Shown: positions 41,959 to 51,037 of the stretch, in pieces
How positions within the stretch are numbered: position 1 is the stretch's first letter
Layout: every line of letters starts with the position of its first letter
DNA from: Saprospiraceae bacterium
Lineage (GTDB): Bacteria > Bacteroidota > Bacteroidia > Chitinophagales > Saprospiraceae
Reading direction: 5' to 3'
Assembly (NCBI GenBank): GCA_019638385.1
Contig: JAHBTW010000014.1
Span: forward strand, 62,001 to 126,000
DNA length: 64,000 nt
Notes under the pieces: generated by a model
Told to the model about the DNA's origin: nothing
The model's input: the letters and a program-made list of their open reading frames with translations, nothing else
The model's database searches: none
Made by a program: the position numbers and the translations under genes

Positions 41959-43362
41959 ATGCGTATTGTTAGAGTCCTTATTTTTTCACTCATTTTTATC
42001 CTCGGCGCATTTGGTTTATACCTTGTTTTTGCTAAGGGTAAAACACCGGCAAGCGACGAAGGCGCCCTGCGCTACACCGTCAAAAAGAGCGTTTTTCACA
42101 TGAAAGTGACGGCTACCGGCGAACTCAGCGCCAAGCGATCCGTAAAGATACGGGCGCCGCAGGGCATGAACGCGGCCGACATTTGGGAAACAACCATTAC
42201 CGATCTCATTCCCGAAGGTACCCTGGTGCGCGAAGGCGATTATGTGGCCGCCTTAGACCGGACCGAGCTGGCCAATAAGATGAGCAGTATCCAATCTGAA
42301 ATTGACAAGATTCAAACCCAGCTTGATCAGGCACGGATAGATACCGCTATCGAGTTGCGCGCCCTGCGCGATGATTTGGTCAACCTCGATTTTTCAAAAA
42401 AAGAAAAAAACCTGCTGCTCGACCAAAGCAGATACGAGCCGCAATCGGTCATTCAAAGCGCCCGCCTCGACTTAGAGCGCGTGGAGCGCGACCAAAAGCA
42501 GGTGGAGCGCAAGTACGAACTCAAACAAGAACAGGCCATAGCCAAAATGCAGGAAATCAATACCCTGCTGCGGCAAAACCAGCAAAAGCTGAACATTCTG
42601 GCAAAGCTGTCGTCTGAATTTTCCATTCACGCTCCCAAATCCGGCATGGTCATCTACGCCCGCACCTGGAACGGCAAACGCGAACCCGGTTCCCGCATCT
42701 CCACCTGGGACCCCGTGGTGGCCGAACTGCCCGACCTCACCGATATGATTTCCAAAACTTATGTCAATGAAGTGGACATCAGCAAAGTGCAAGCCGGGCA
42801 AGACGTGACCATAAAAGTGGATGCCTTCCCCGACCGCCAATACACCGGAAAAGTGATTAAGGTGGCCAACATAGGCGAGCAGATACGCGGCTACGATGCC
42901 AAGGTATTTGAGGTCATCATACAAGTGAATGAATCGGACTCCATCCTCCGGCCGGCCATGACAACGGGCAATGAAATTCTGGTAGGATCGTACCCCGATA
43001 AACTGTTCATTCCGGTGGAGGCGCTTCATTCCGACAGCGTCACCTATATATATAAGGAGAGCGGGGGGGAAGTCGTCCGGCAGGAGGTCATAACCGGGCT
43101 GAGCAATGACGATCAAATCATCATAGAGCACGGTCTGGAAGAAAACGATGTGGTGCTGCTCAATCCGCCTCCGCAAGGAAATGACTTGCCTTTTGTGCCC
43201 ATCGCGCCCGATATCAAAGCGACCATTCGCAAAGAACAGGAGGAATTGGCGGAGAAACGCCGGCAGGAAGCCGCCGAACGCCGCAAAAGCGTGGAGGCAG
43301 CGGGGCCGCCTGTCATTTCAGAAGGCTCCGATGGCGGAGGCGTTATCATCATAATGGACTAA
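41959..43362 (+). CDS. HlyD/MacA-type periplasmic adaptor of an efflux system
   Basis: This membrane-fusion protein should link an inner-membrane transporter to an outer-membrane channel. From ATG 41959 (467 residues) it opens with a membrane anchor (VLIFSLIFILGAFGLYLVFA). Then come a barrel-sandwich half-motif, a long charged coiled coil (about 100-215), the second lipoyl half (FSIHAPKSGMVIYA) and a beta-barrel domain (NEVDISKVQAGQDVTIKVDAFP). The last about 60 residues are a charged helix and a Ser/Gly-rich tail, longer than usual. It is followed after 5 bp by a MacB-like permease and then by a TolC-like protein, forming a tripartite set. Confidence 0.92.
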   Translation: MRIVRVLIFSLIFILGAFGLYLVFAKGKTPASDEGALRYTVKKSVFHMKVTATGELSAKRSVKIRAPQGMNAADIWETTITDLIPEGTLVREGDYVAALDRTELANKMSSIQSEIDKIQTQLDQARIDTAIELRALRDDLVNLDFSKKEKNLLLDQSRYEPQSVIQSARLDLERVERDQKQVERKYELKQEQAIAKMQEINTLLRQNQQKLNILAKLSSEFSIHAPKSGMVIYARTWNGKREPGSRISTWDPVVAELPDLTDMISKTYVNEVDISKVQAGQDVTIKVDAFPDRQYTGKVIKVANIGEQIRGYDAKVFEVIIQVNESDSILRPAMTTGNEILVGSYPDKLFIPVEALHSDSVTYIYKESGGEVVRQEVITGLSNDDQIIIEHGLEENDVVLLNPPPQGNDLPFVPIAPDIKATIRKEQEELAEKRRQEAAERRKSVEAAGPPVISEGSDGGGVIIIMD

Positions 43363-43367
43363 GCGAC

Positions 43368-44693
43368 ATGGAACGTTGGCTCTTCAATTTCGGGCTTGCG
43401 CTCGGCGGCATTTATGCCAATAAACTTCGGTCTTTTCTCACGGCCTTAGGCATCGTGTTCGGGGTAGCGGCGGTCATTGCCATGCTGTCTATCGGCAGTG
43501 GCGCCAAGCGGGCCATTCTGGACCAAATGCGGCTCATCGGCTCCAACAACATCGTGGTGAAAGCCATCATGCCCAGTGACGACAAAGAAGAGGCTGCTGC
43601 CGGTACTGCCAACAAACCCGGCGGCAAAGAACGCCGCCCCTGGTCGCCCGGCCTTACACTCAAAGACCTGGAGACATTCACATCCAACATTCCCGGTATA
43701 GATATCATCAGCCCCGAAGTAGAATTGCCCACCACCTTTGTGTATGGTGGGAAACAGGCAAAAGGCCGATGCATCGGGGCAACCAATGCTTTTTTTGATC
43801 TCAACCGACTGCCCCTCAGCGCGGGCAAGCTCTTTCACTTTGAACACTTCGAAGCGGGCAGGCCCGTATGTATCATCGGGAAAGACATTCAAAGCGGTTT
43901 TTTTGCCGGCGCCGACCCCATCGGGCAACAAATCAAATGCGGCAATACCTGGTTTACCATCATCGGGGTGTTGGAAAAGCGCAACGCCGGTAAAGAATCT
44001 TTAGAAAATCTCGGCATCCGCGATTACAACGGCGATATTTTCATACCCATCACAACCGCTTTGCTGCGTTTTGAAAACCGCGCGGTCATTACTAAAAGCG
44101 ACATCGGCAGCCGCGGCGGCAACGAGCAAACCGTGGCTAATTACCACCAAATAGATCGCGCCGTAATTCGGGTATCGGAGTCGAAACAACTACGCGCTAC
44201 CGCCGATCTCATGGCCCGTATCCTCAAGCGGAAGCACCGCGATGTAATTGATTATGAGGTAGAAGTACCCGAATTGCTCATACAACAAGAACAAAAGACA
44301 CAGGAAACCTTCAACCTCGTGCTGGCCGTTATTGCGGGCATTTCGCTATTGGTAGGCGGCATCGGCATCATGAATATCATGCTGGCCTCCGTGCTGGAAC
44401 GCATTCAGGAAATCGGCGTGCGCAGGGCGCTGGGCGCCCGGAGAAGCGACATCATACAACAGTTTTTATTAGAAGCGGTTATGATCAGCCTTTTCGGCGG
44501 ATTGATCGGCGTGGGCCTGGGTATCGGCGCAGCCAAAGGCATTGCGGCATCGGCAGAAATTCCCACGGTGATAGCGCCCTGGACAGTGGCGGTGTCGTTT
44601 GTAGTGGCCGCCGTAGTGGGCCTTGTATTCGGCATTTACCCGGCACGGCGCGCAGCGCTGCAAGACCCGATTAAGGCATTGAGGACGGAGTGA
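43368..44693 (+). CDS. MacB-like ABC transporter permease
   Basis: The 441-residue protein has the MacB/FtsX permease topology: one N-terminal helix (RSFLTALGIVFGVAAVIAMLSIGSG), a large periplasmic domain (about 45-310) and three C-terminal helices. The region IGIMNIMLASVLERIQEIGVRRALGARR is the family hallmark that contacts the ATPase. E. coli MacB has its ATPase fused at the N-terminus; here the permease lacks it, and a free ATPase of the right type is encoded at 53794-54504. The adaptor gene precedes it by 5 bp and the TolC-like gene follows after a family-A repeat. Confidence 0.92.
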   Translation: MERWLFNFGLALGGIYANKLRSFLTALGIVFGVAAVIAMLSIGSGAKRAILDQMRLIGSNNIVVKAIMPSDDKEEAAAGTANKPGGKERRPWSPGLTLKDLETFTSNIPGIDIISPEVELPTTFVYGGKQAKGRCIGATNAFFDLNRLPLSAGKLFHFEHFEAGRPVCIIGKDIQSGFFAGADPIGQQIKCGNTWFTIIGVLEKRNAGKESLENLGIRDYNGDIFIPITTALLRFENRAVITKSDIGSRGGNEQTVANYHQIDRAVIRVSESKQLRATADLMARILKRKHRDVIDYEVEVPELLIQQEQKTQETFNLVLAVIAGISLLVGGIGIMNIMLASVLERIQEIGVRRALGARRSDIIQQFLLEAVMISLFGGLIGVGLGIGAAKGIAASAEIPTVIAPWTVAVSFVVAAVVGLVFGIYPARRAALQDPIKALRTE

Positions 44694-44707
44694 GGCGGGG
44701 GAGTACA

Positions 44708-44756
44708 AGCCTCGAGCCTCGAGCTTCGAGTTCCTGCGAGCTTTGAACTGCGAGTC
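44708..44756. repeat. Family-A repeat (copy A5), between tandem genes
   Basis: Words GCCTCGAGCCTCGAGCTTCG and CTGCGAGCTTTGAACTGCGAG lie between the permease and TolC-like genes of the same operon. A short CGAGCTTCGAG-type palindrome is included. Confidence 0.5.
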
Positions 44757-44823
44757 ACAGACCGCCTCACTCACAACTCACAACCAACAGCGCTTAACTA
44801 AAAGAAAGAAAAAACTTGTAACC

Positions 44824-46299
44824 ATGCAGACATATCTAATACTGCCTTTTTTCGTCGCTTTGCCCTGGCTGCTCCCGGCACAGGGCATGGACACGATACC
44901 GTTGAACCTCTTGCAAGCCGTAGAGCTTGCGCACAGCGATGCGCCCGATGTGGCCATTGCCCGCACCATGTACTCCAATCAATACTGGCGCTATCAGTCT
45001 TTTCTGGCCAATTACCGGCCCGCCATCAATTTCGGCGCCACCCTGCCCAACCTCAACCGCAGCATCCAGGCCATTACGCTGCCCGACGGGCGGGATGCCT
45101 ACATCAGCCGCTCGCTGATGAGCAACGGCGCGGGCATTTCGCTGCAACAGGGCGTAGCGGCCACCGGCGGCCGGATATTCGCGCGCACTAATATAGAACG
45201 GATTGATATTTTTAGAACGGGCGACAAACCGGGCTTCGTTTCGTATCTCTCTACGCCTATTTCTTTTGGTTTTGAACAACCTATTTTTGGCTTCAATCGG
45301 CTCAAATGGGAGCGCCGCACCGAGCCGCTGCGTTTTGAGGAATCGAAAAAGCGATACTCAGAGCAATTGGCCGGTAACGCCTACCGGGCTACCGAGCTTT
45401 TCTTTGAAGTGCTCATGGCGCAGTTCAACCTGGAGGCGGCCCGCAAAGACAAAATTGACGCCGATACACTATTGGTCATTTCGCGCGGCCGCTTTGAAGT
45501 GGGGCGCATCGCTTTGGACGAGTTGCTGCAAATAGAACTCAGCGCCATGAACGCCGAGGCCGCCATTGCTCAACACTCCCTCAGCATGCAAACCCAAACG
45601 GAGCGCCTCCGCGATTTTCTCGGCATCCGCAGCGCAGTGGTATTTCAACTCATTACGCCTTCCGATATTCCGAGTTTTCAGATAGACGGGCACAAAGCTC
45701 TGATGCAGGCCCGGCTCAATCGCGGCGATGCGCTCGCCTTTGAACGCCGCATCGCCGAAGCGCAAATGGAAGTGGCGCAAGCCCGCGCCGAACGCGGCAT
45801 CAGCATGAACCTGTTCGGCTCCTTCGGCCTGTCTCAAACCGGCCCCGACCTGGAAGCCGCCTACAACCGTCCGCTCGATCAGGAACAAGTGGTGCTGGGC
45901 ATCAATATACCCATTGCCGATTGGGGACGCGCGCGCGCCAACTTGGAGATAGCCCGGTCCAACAATGAATTGGTAGAAATGCAGGTGGCGCAAGACCGCA
46001 TCAATTTTGAAAGGGAAGTACTCATTCGGGTACAGCAGTTCGACTTAGTCCGGCGGCAGGTGCAGTTGGCCATGCAGGCGCACGATGTATCGAAACGGCG
46101 CTTAGAAATGAGCCGCAACCGCTATCTCATTGGAAAAATTCTCATTACCGACCTCAACCTCGCCTTGCGCGAGGAGGCGGAGGCACGGCGCGGGTATGTA
46201 GCCGCCCTGCGCAATTTCTGGCTGGCCTACTACGACCTGCGCCGCCTCACCTTGTACGATTTTGAAACGGATCGCTCTTTAACAGAGACGCCGGATTAA
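44824..46299 (+). CDS. TolC family outer-membrane efflux protein
   Basis: TolC proteins form trimeric outer-membrane barrels with a long periplasmic helical tunnel. From ATG 44824 the protein has 491 residues with a signal peptide (FFVALPWLLPAQG). Two related helical halves follow, each with the family's heptad pattern, including YRATELFFEVLMAQFNLEAARKD and FEREVLIRVQQFDLVRRQVQLA (pattern only). The second half holds RYLIGKILITDLNLALRE. The end overlaps the convergent dodecin gene by 4 bp. The upstream permease and adaptor complete the efflux operon. Confidence 0.93.
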   Translation: MQTYLILPFFVALPWLLPAQGMDTIPLNLLQAVELAHSDAPDVAIARTMYSNQYWRYQSFLANYRPAINFGATLPNLNRSIQAITLPDGRDAYISRSLMSNGAGISLQQGVAATGGRIFARTNIERIDIFRTGDKPGFVSYLSTPISFGFEQPIFGFNRLKWERRTEPLRFEESKKRYSEQLAGNAYRATELFFEVLMAQFNLEAARKDKIDADTLLVISRGRFEVGRIALDELLQIELSAMNAEAAIAQHSLSMQTQTERLRDFLGIRSAVVFQLITPSDIPSFQIDGHKALMQARLNRGDALAFERRIAEAQMEVAQARAERGISMNLFGSFGLSQTGPDLEAAYNRPLDQEQVVLGINIPIADWGRARANLEIARSNNELVEMQVAQDRINFEREVLIRVQQFDLVRRQVQLAMQAHDVSKRRLEMSRNRYLIGKILITDLNLALREEAEARRGYVAALRNFWLAYYDLRRLTLYDFETDRSLTETPD

Positions 46300-46496
46300 C
46301 TGTCCACCCGGAACGATATGTTGCAGATGACGCCGTAGGTAGTAATTTTTCCGTCGCGTACATGCGCTTTGATGTCTTTGACATAAACGGAGTCCACGTT
46401 GCGAACGGTTTTGGACACCTCGGTTACGGCTTTTTGGATAGCATCTTCAATACCGATTTCTGAAGAAGCAATGACTTCAATTACTTTGACGATCAT
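46296..46496 (-). CDS. Dodecin family flavin-binding protein
   Basis: Dodecins are very small proteins that assemble into dodecamers and store or protect flavins (in some organisms FMN or CoA). This 66-residue protein has the typical beta-alpha-beta-beta layout: VKVIEVIASSEIGIEDAIQKAV, a helix, then VKDIKAHVRDGKITTYGVIC. The last strand IS-FRV fits the family. It is a single gene on the minus strand, convergent with the TolC-like gene. Confidence 0.93.
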   Translation of the reverse strand: MIVKVIEVIASSEIGIEDAIQKAVTEVSKTVRNVDSVYVKDIKAHVRDGKITTYGVICNISFRVDS

Positions 46497-46620
46497 GGTA
46501 GTATGGTTTTAATGATAAAATGATTCTTTGGGCAGCAAACGGTTGTGGGTCTTTTGCCTGAGGCGTAAAGTTAGCAAAAATTGGCAAAACGATGTATTAA
46601 AAAATCGTGCGCCGGCAGCG

Positions 46621-46628
46621 TACTTTTG
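46621..46628 (+). promoter_or_regulatory. Candidate -7 element of the DUF486 gene
   Basis: TACTTTTG fits TAnnTTTG exactly and lies 29 bp before the ATG at 46658. No well-spaced -33 TTG is seen. Confidence 0.4.
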
Positions 46629-46657
46629 GCGGCGTATTTTGTCAAACACTCCCTGCC

Positions 46658-47026
46658 ATGAAAGCCTTTTACACCATCATGTTGCTCATTTTGTCCAACG
46701 CATTTATGACCCTGGCCTGGTACGGCCACCTCAAATTCAAAGAGATAGAGTGGTTGAAAGACCTGAGTCTCCTCCGGGTGATCCTGCTCAGTTGGGGCAT
46801 TGCTTTTTTTGAATACTGCCTGCAAGTGCCGGCCAACCGCATCGGGTATCAGGCTTACGGCGGCCCCTTTAGCCTGATAGAACTCAAAGTGCTGCAGGAA
46901 GTCCTGACCCTCGGCGTATTCATGGCCTTCGCGCTCGTATTTTTCAAAACGGAAACTTTCCGCTGGAATCATTTGGTCGGCTTTGTCTTTCTGGTGTTGG
47001 CCGTATATTTCGTGTTTAAAAAGTAA
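46658..47026 (+). CDS. DUF486 / DMT-like small membrane protein
   Basis: This 122-residue protein has four hydrophobic helices and resembles the DUF486 family, a relative of drug/metabolite transporters. Its biochemical role is unknown. The family pattern is WYGHLKFKE, FFEYCLQVPANRIGYQAYGGPFS and the closing LVFLVLAVYFVF-type helix. I use ATG 46658; the frame runs back to 46607 without family character. Confidence 0.88.
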   Translation: MKAFYTIMLLILSNAFMTLAWYGHLKFKEIEWLKDLSLLRVILLSWGIAFFEYCLQVPANRIGYQAYGGPFSLIELKVLQEVLTLGVFMAFALVFFKTETFRWNHLVGFVFLVLAVYFVFKK

Positions 47027-47054
47027 AGTTTTTATCGATTTTTGGGTCGTGACA

Positions 47055-47138
47055 GGTTGCCTACCGTCTACCGCCCTCTGCTCTATGCCCTTTGCTCTAT
47101 GCCCTTTGCCAATTTGCCCCTCGCCTTTTGCCACGACC
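47055..47138. repeat. Family-B modular repeat, inverted (copy B4)
   Basis: Read on the minus strand it shows the words GGCAAAAGGCGAGGGGCAAA, TTGGCAAAGGGCATAGAGC and GGCGGTAGACGGTAGGC, the same blocks as copies B1 and B5. It also includes the TTG at 47128-47130 proposed as -33 element of the next gene. Confidence 0.6.
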
Positions 47139-47159
47139 TCAATAGCTTTTCTATCTTTG
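47128..47159 (+). promoter_or_regulatory. Candidate promoter of the DPP11-type peptidase gene
   Basis: TTG (47128-47130) and TATCTTTG (47152-47159) are 21 bp apart, a good Bacteroidota promoter; the ATG is 22 bp downstream. The -33 element lies within a family-B repeat. Confidence 0.6.
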
Positions 47160-47180
47160 CTCCAATAAAATTTTCCATCT

Positions 47181-49355
47181 ATGAAAAAAGGTATGTTATT
47201 GTTCCTCCTCGTTGCGCTCACGGCCCTGCGCGTGCAGGCCGGCGACGGTATGTGGTTGCCGCTGCTGCTCAAGCAACTCAATGAGGCAGAAATGAAAGGT
47301 CTCGGCATGAAAATGAGCGCCGAAGACATATACAGCGTCAACAAGAACAGCTTGAAGGATGCTATTGTGAGTTTCGGCGGCGGCTGCACGGGCGAAGTGA
47401 TTTCCGGCAAAGGACTCGTGCTCACCAACCACCACTGCGGAGAAAGCCGCATCCAGTCGCATTCTACCCTTTCAAAGAACTATTATGCCGATGGGTTTTG
47501 GGCCAAAAGCCTTGCTGAGGAGCTCCCCAATCAGGGGCTGTTCGTCACCTTCATTGTGCGCATGGAGGATGTGACCAAAACAGTGTTGGAGAACGTAGAA
47601 GAGGAAATGCCCGAAAACTTGCGACAGGGCAACATCGAGCGCAACATCGCACTGCTGCGCAACAGCGCGCAACGCGAAACATGGCAGGAAATCTCCGTGC
47701 GGCCATTTTTCGGCGGCAATCAATATTTTCTTTTTGTAACGGAAACCTATCGCGATGTGCGATTTGTGGGCGCGCCCCCGGCTTCCATCGGCAGCTTCGG
47801 CAAAGACACCGACAACTGGGTGTGGCCCCGCCATACCGGCGACTTTTCGCTGTTCCGCATCTATGCCGATCGCAACAACCGCCCCGCCGAGTACTCCCCC
47901 GACAATGTCCCGTTCCAACCCCGGCACTTTTTGCCCATTTCATTGGACGGCGTGGAAGAAGGCGATTTCACCCTCGTGTTCGGTTTTCCCGGCGCTACCA
48001 ATGCCTACCTGCCTGCCGTGGCGCTGCAACAAACCATTGAAATTGTAAACCCCGCCCGCATTGCGGTACGCGATAGAACGCTCGGCGTATATGACAAGGC
48101 CATGCGCGCCGACCGGCAAATCCGGCTGCAATACGTTTCTAAACAAGCCCGCTTAGCCAATGCCTGGAAAAAGTGGATGGGCGAAATGCAGGGCCTGGAG
48201 GCTGCGGGCGCAGTGGCCAAAAAGCGCGAATACGAGGCCGAGTTTCAACGGCGGGTGATGGCGCATCCGGAGTGGAAATGGCGCTACGGCAATGTGCTCG
48301 CCGAGTTGGAAGCCCGCTATAAAGACCTGGCCGTTTATCTGCAAAGCAATGAGTACGCCACCGAAATCGGCAGTCGCAATATTGAGTTGTTTCAGTTGTC
48401 TAATACGCTGTCCGGTTATGTCAATGTATTGGAAAACAACGGCGTAGAAGCGCTCAAAGGGCGCAGCGATAATCTGTTGAAATATTTGGAAGGGTTTTAC
48501 AAAGACTACCGTCCGGAAATTGACCGGCAGGTTTTTGCAGAACTCATGGCGCTGTACATGAGCAAAGTACAAGCCGACCTGATGCCCGGAATCGCCATAG
48601 AGCAAGCTACCGAATATGGTAAAGACTACAACCTCTGGGCCGCCGAACTCTATACCGGCAGTATGCTCAATCGCGGCGATTTGGCGTTGCAAATGGTGCG
48701 CGTGAAACCGGAGGACTTCATCTCCGCCGTGCAAAAGGACCCCGCGTACCAACTCGCCCGCGCCATTGTGGAAGTCAATGCGGAAAAACTCGCCAAACCC
48801 GTCGGGCGCATTCAGCAGGAAATCAATCGCCTGCAACGCCTGTACATGGAAGCGCAGATGACGGTTTTCACCGAAAAGCGCTTCTTCCCCGACGCCAACA
48901 GCACGTTGCGCGTAAGCTACGGGCAGGTGAGCGGCTCCGAACCCCGCGACGGCATTCGCTACCAACCGGTTACCTACTTAGACGGCGTAATGGAAAAGTA
49001 CAAGCCGGGCGATTATGAATTTGATGTGCCCGCCAAATTGGTGCAACTTTACAAAAATCGCGACTTCGGCCCCTACGCTGCTGCCAACGGCAAAATGCCC
49101 GTCAATTTCACCGGCAGCAACCACACCACCGGCGGCAACTCCGGCAGCCCGGCCATAGACGCGCACGGCAACCTCATCGGCCTCAATTTCGACCGGCAAT
49201 GGGAAGGCACCATGAGCGATTTGTTCTACGACCCGGCCATCTGCCGCAACATCATGGTGGACATCCGCTATGTGCTGTTTTTGGTGGACAAACTCGGCGG
49301 CGCCAAACACCTTATTGAGGAGATGAAATTGGTGCATCCTAAGAGCGGGAAGTAG
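47181..49355 (+). CDS. S46 family dipeptidyl peptidase, DPP11-type (acidic P1)
   Basis: S46 enzymes are secreted serine exopeptidases that release dipeptides from oligopeptides. The 724-residue protein has a signal peptide (ALTALRVQAG) and the catalytic triad His85 (TNHHCGE), Asp221 (WPRHTGDFSLF) and Ser654 (GGNSGSPAID). Eighteen residues after the serine is Arg672 (GLNFDRQWEG). In Porphyromonas DPP11 the corresponding Arg673 reads Asp/Glu at P1, whereas DPP7 has Gly there, so I predict DPP11-like specificity. The promoter has a good -33/-7 pair. It converges on a GT-C gene with a family-A repeat between them. Confidence 0.94.
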   Translation: MKKGMLLFLLVALTALRVQAGDGMWLPLLLKQLNEAEMKGLGMKMSAEDIYSVNKNSLKDAIVSFGGGCTGEVISGKGLVLTNHHCGESRIQSHSTLSKNYYADGFWAKSLAEELPNQGLFVTFIVRMEDVTKTVLENVEEEMPENLRQGNIERNIALLRNSAQRETWQEISVRPFFGGNQYFLFVTETYRDVRFVGAPPASIGSFGKDTDNWVWPRHTGDFSLFRIYADRNNRPAEYSPDNVPFQPRHFLPISLDGVEEGDFTLVFGFPGATNAYLPAVALQQTIEIVNPARIAVRDRTLGVYDKAMRADRQIRLQYVSKQARLANAWKKWMGEMQGLEAAGAVAKKREYEAEFQRRVMAHPEWKWRYGNVLAELEARYKDLAVYLQSNEYATEIGSRNIELFQLSNTLSGYVNVLENNGVEALKGRSDNLLKYLEGFYKDYRPEIDRQVFAELMALYMSKVQADLMPGIAIEQATEYGKDYNLWAAELYTGSMLNRGDLALQMVRVKPEDFISAVQKDPAYQLARAIVEVNAEKLAKPVGRIQQEINRLQRLYMEAQMTVFTEKRFFPDANSTLRVSYGQVSGSEPRDGIRYQPVTYLDGVMEKYKPGDYEFDVPAKLVQLYKNRDFGPYAAANGKMPVNFTGSNHTTGGNSGSPAIDAHGNLIGLNFDRQWEGTMSDLFYDPAICRNIMVDIRYVLFLVDKLGGAKHLIEEMKLVHPKSGK

Positions 49356-49360
49356 CGGGG

Positions 49361-49394
49361 TAGCTGCGAGCCGTGAGCTACGAGCTGCGAGTAA
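49361..49394. repeat. Family-A repeat (copy A6) between convergent genes
   Basis: Words TAGCTGCGAGCCGTGAGCTA and CGAGCTGCGAGTAACG lie between the peptidase stop (49355) and the glycosyltransferase stop (49378). The repeat runs into the end of the glycosyltransferase frame. Confidence 0.55.
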
Positions 49395-50745
49395 CGTGGC
49401 GCGCCCTACGGAAACGGAGCCATTCCCACAACAGGAAGCCGTACACCAATGTATAAGCCGCGCCGGTAATCCAGAGATTTTCGGGCAGTCCGGGCTGTGC
49501 ATATTTGTGATAGCTCCAAACCGCTACTGCCGACCACACGACCGCGAAGCGATAGCGGCTCAATACGCTCAGCGCCATCGGCATACATAGATACCACGGG
49601 TGTACGGTCGTGCTGAAAAACAAATAAGTGCATATAGCAAAAAGCAGCGCCTGCGGCAATTTATCCCAGGACTTGTGGCGAGAGAGGAGCGCTGACAGCA
49701 GAATGATAAGTGCCGCAACGGAGGCCAAAATCGGGCCGATAAGGCTGATCTTGTTGAAGCCCGTTTGCTGATACCCGACCCAACGGGCTATGTAATAAAG
49801 GCTTGCATTGAACTCGAATTGGCGGAAGTAGAGATTGAGGCTGTCGCCGAAATTGTGGAGAAATACATCGCTGAACAGCGGAACGAACAGCAGGGCAGTT
49901 GCCGCTCCAAACACGACATAATACCACAGCGCTTTGCGAAACCCCAATTGCCGCAGCAAAAACGGCAAGGCCAAAAGACTCACCATTTTGGAAGCGACGG
50001 ACAACGCCATCGCTCCGGCCGACAGGGGCAATTTTGATTTTGCACCCCAATACAGCGCCAACAAAAAGAAGAAAATCATAGCCCCTTCAAAATGCAGGTT
50101 GCCCACGATTTCCACGATGACCAAAGGATTCAGCGCATACAATAATACATTTTTGGAGGGCAGGTTGAAGTGCCGCAACAGGCGCCACAGCAACAAAATG
50201 CTGCCAAATTCCATCAGCAACAACAGGAATTTCATTACAAAAACACTACCGGCTATGCTACCGGGGAAAATGCGACATGCGAAAGCGAATATGGCCTGCG
50301 CTACCGGAGGATATACCGTGTAGTAGTCGGGCGAGTTGAGCTTTTCAAAAAGTCCCGCATCCAGGCCGGTTACCGGAAAGCCCTGTTTCGCATATTCAGA
50401 AGGCAGCATATCGAATGGGTGGATGCCCTGTATAGCCAATCGCCCGTCCCAGATGAAGCGAAAATAGTCGTCGGACAACTGCGGCAGGGAGAACAGCAGC
50501 ACCGCCCGGCACAGCACACCGACCGCCATGAACAGCAATACATCGTACTCTGACCTGACTTTGGCAACGATGACGGCATACGCCGCAAACAGCGCTCCGA
50601 ACCCCAAAAAAATAACGGTGAATTCCTGTTGTTGCACCTGCGTGCCGACATACCACGAGCCGAAAATCAGAATCAGCCCCAATACGACGGGGGTGCCGGA
50701 GCGATCTATTAGAGAACCTTTCCGCAGGTTAGAAAATAGAATCAT
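49378..50745 (-). CDS. GT-C type integral-membrane glycosyltransferase
   Basis: The 455-residue protein has about 12 hydrophobic helices and an early acidic loop QLSDDYFRFIWDGRLAIQGIHPFDMLPSEYA, whose Asp-Asp pair is typical of polyprenol-phosphate-mannose-dependent GT-C enzymes of the MptB/DUF2029 type. The YPPVAQAIFAFA segment is another common mark. It would transfer a sugar from a lipid carrier on the periplasmic side, but donor and acceptor are unknown. It is monocistronic, and divergent from the VapBC-like pair. Confidence 0.8.
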   Translation of the reverse strand: MILFSNLRKGSLIDRSGTPVVLGLILIFGSWYVGTQVQQQEFTVIFLGFGALFAAYAVIVAKVRSEYDVLLFMAVGVLCRAVLLFSLPQLSDDYFRFIWDGRLAIQGIHPFDMLPSEYAKQGFPVTGLDAGLFEKLNSPDYYTVYPPVAQAIFAFACRIFPGSIAGSVFVMKFLLLLMEFGSILLLWRLLRHFNLPSKNVLLYALNPLVIVEIVGNLHFEGAMIFFFLLALYWGAKSKLPLSAGAMALSVASKMVSLLALPFLLRQLGFRKALWYYVVFGAATALLFVPLFSDVFLHNFGDSLNLYFRQFEFNASLYYIARWVGYQQTGFNKISLIGPILASVAALIILLSALLSRHKSWDKLPQALLFAICTYLFFSTTVHPWYLCMPMALSVLSRYRFAVVWSAVAVWSYHKYAQPGLPENLWITGAAYTLVYGFLLWEWLRFRRARHVTRSS

Positions 50746-50763
50746 GGATTCTCTGTTATTTCG

Positions 50764-50771
50764 TAATTTTG
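50764..50771 (+). promoter_or_regulatory. Candidate -7 element of the VapBC-like operon
   Basis: TAATTTTG fits TAnnTTTG and lies about 50 bp before the antitoxin ATG. No well-spaced -33 TTG is seen. Confidence 0.35.
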
Positions 50772-50821
50772 GCCGTCCATCTAATCCATCTGTTCTTCAG
50801 TCTTTTCAAAAATAACAGCAC

Positions 50822-51037
50822 ATGGAAAATACAATGCTTATACAGGTCACTAATAAAAAAGCCATCAATCTTTTACACGAGTTAGAAGAATTGAATCTCA
50901 TTAGGGTAATTCAGGAAAACTTTACACCCTCTACCACAAAACGTTCTGCAAAATATAAAGGATCGATTAGCAAAGCCGAAGGAGAACAATTAACGAATCA
51001 TATTAAACAAATGCGAAGCGAATGGGACAATTCCTAA
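50822..51037 (+). CDS. Putative antitoxin of a VapBC-like pair
   Basis: This 71-residue protein starts with a strand-helix segment typical of small antitoxins (MLIQVTNKKAINLLHELEEL) and has a basic linker (TTKRSAKYKGS) followed by an acidic, helical C-terminus (SKAEGEQLTNHIKQMRSEWD) that could wrap around the toxin. No defined DNA-binding family is recognised. Its stop overlaps the toxin start by 16 bp, as usual for such pairs. The two genes are clearly AT-richer (about 40% GC by eye) than their surroundings. Start could also be the Met at residue 5. Confidence 0.75.
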   Translation: MENTMLIQVTNKKAINLLHELEELNLIRVIQENFTPSTTKRSAKYKGSISKAEGEQLTNHIKQMRSEWDNS

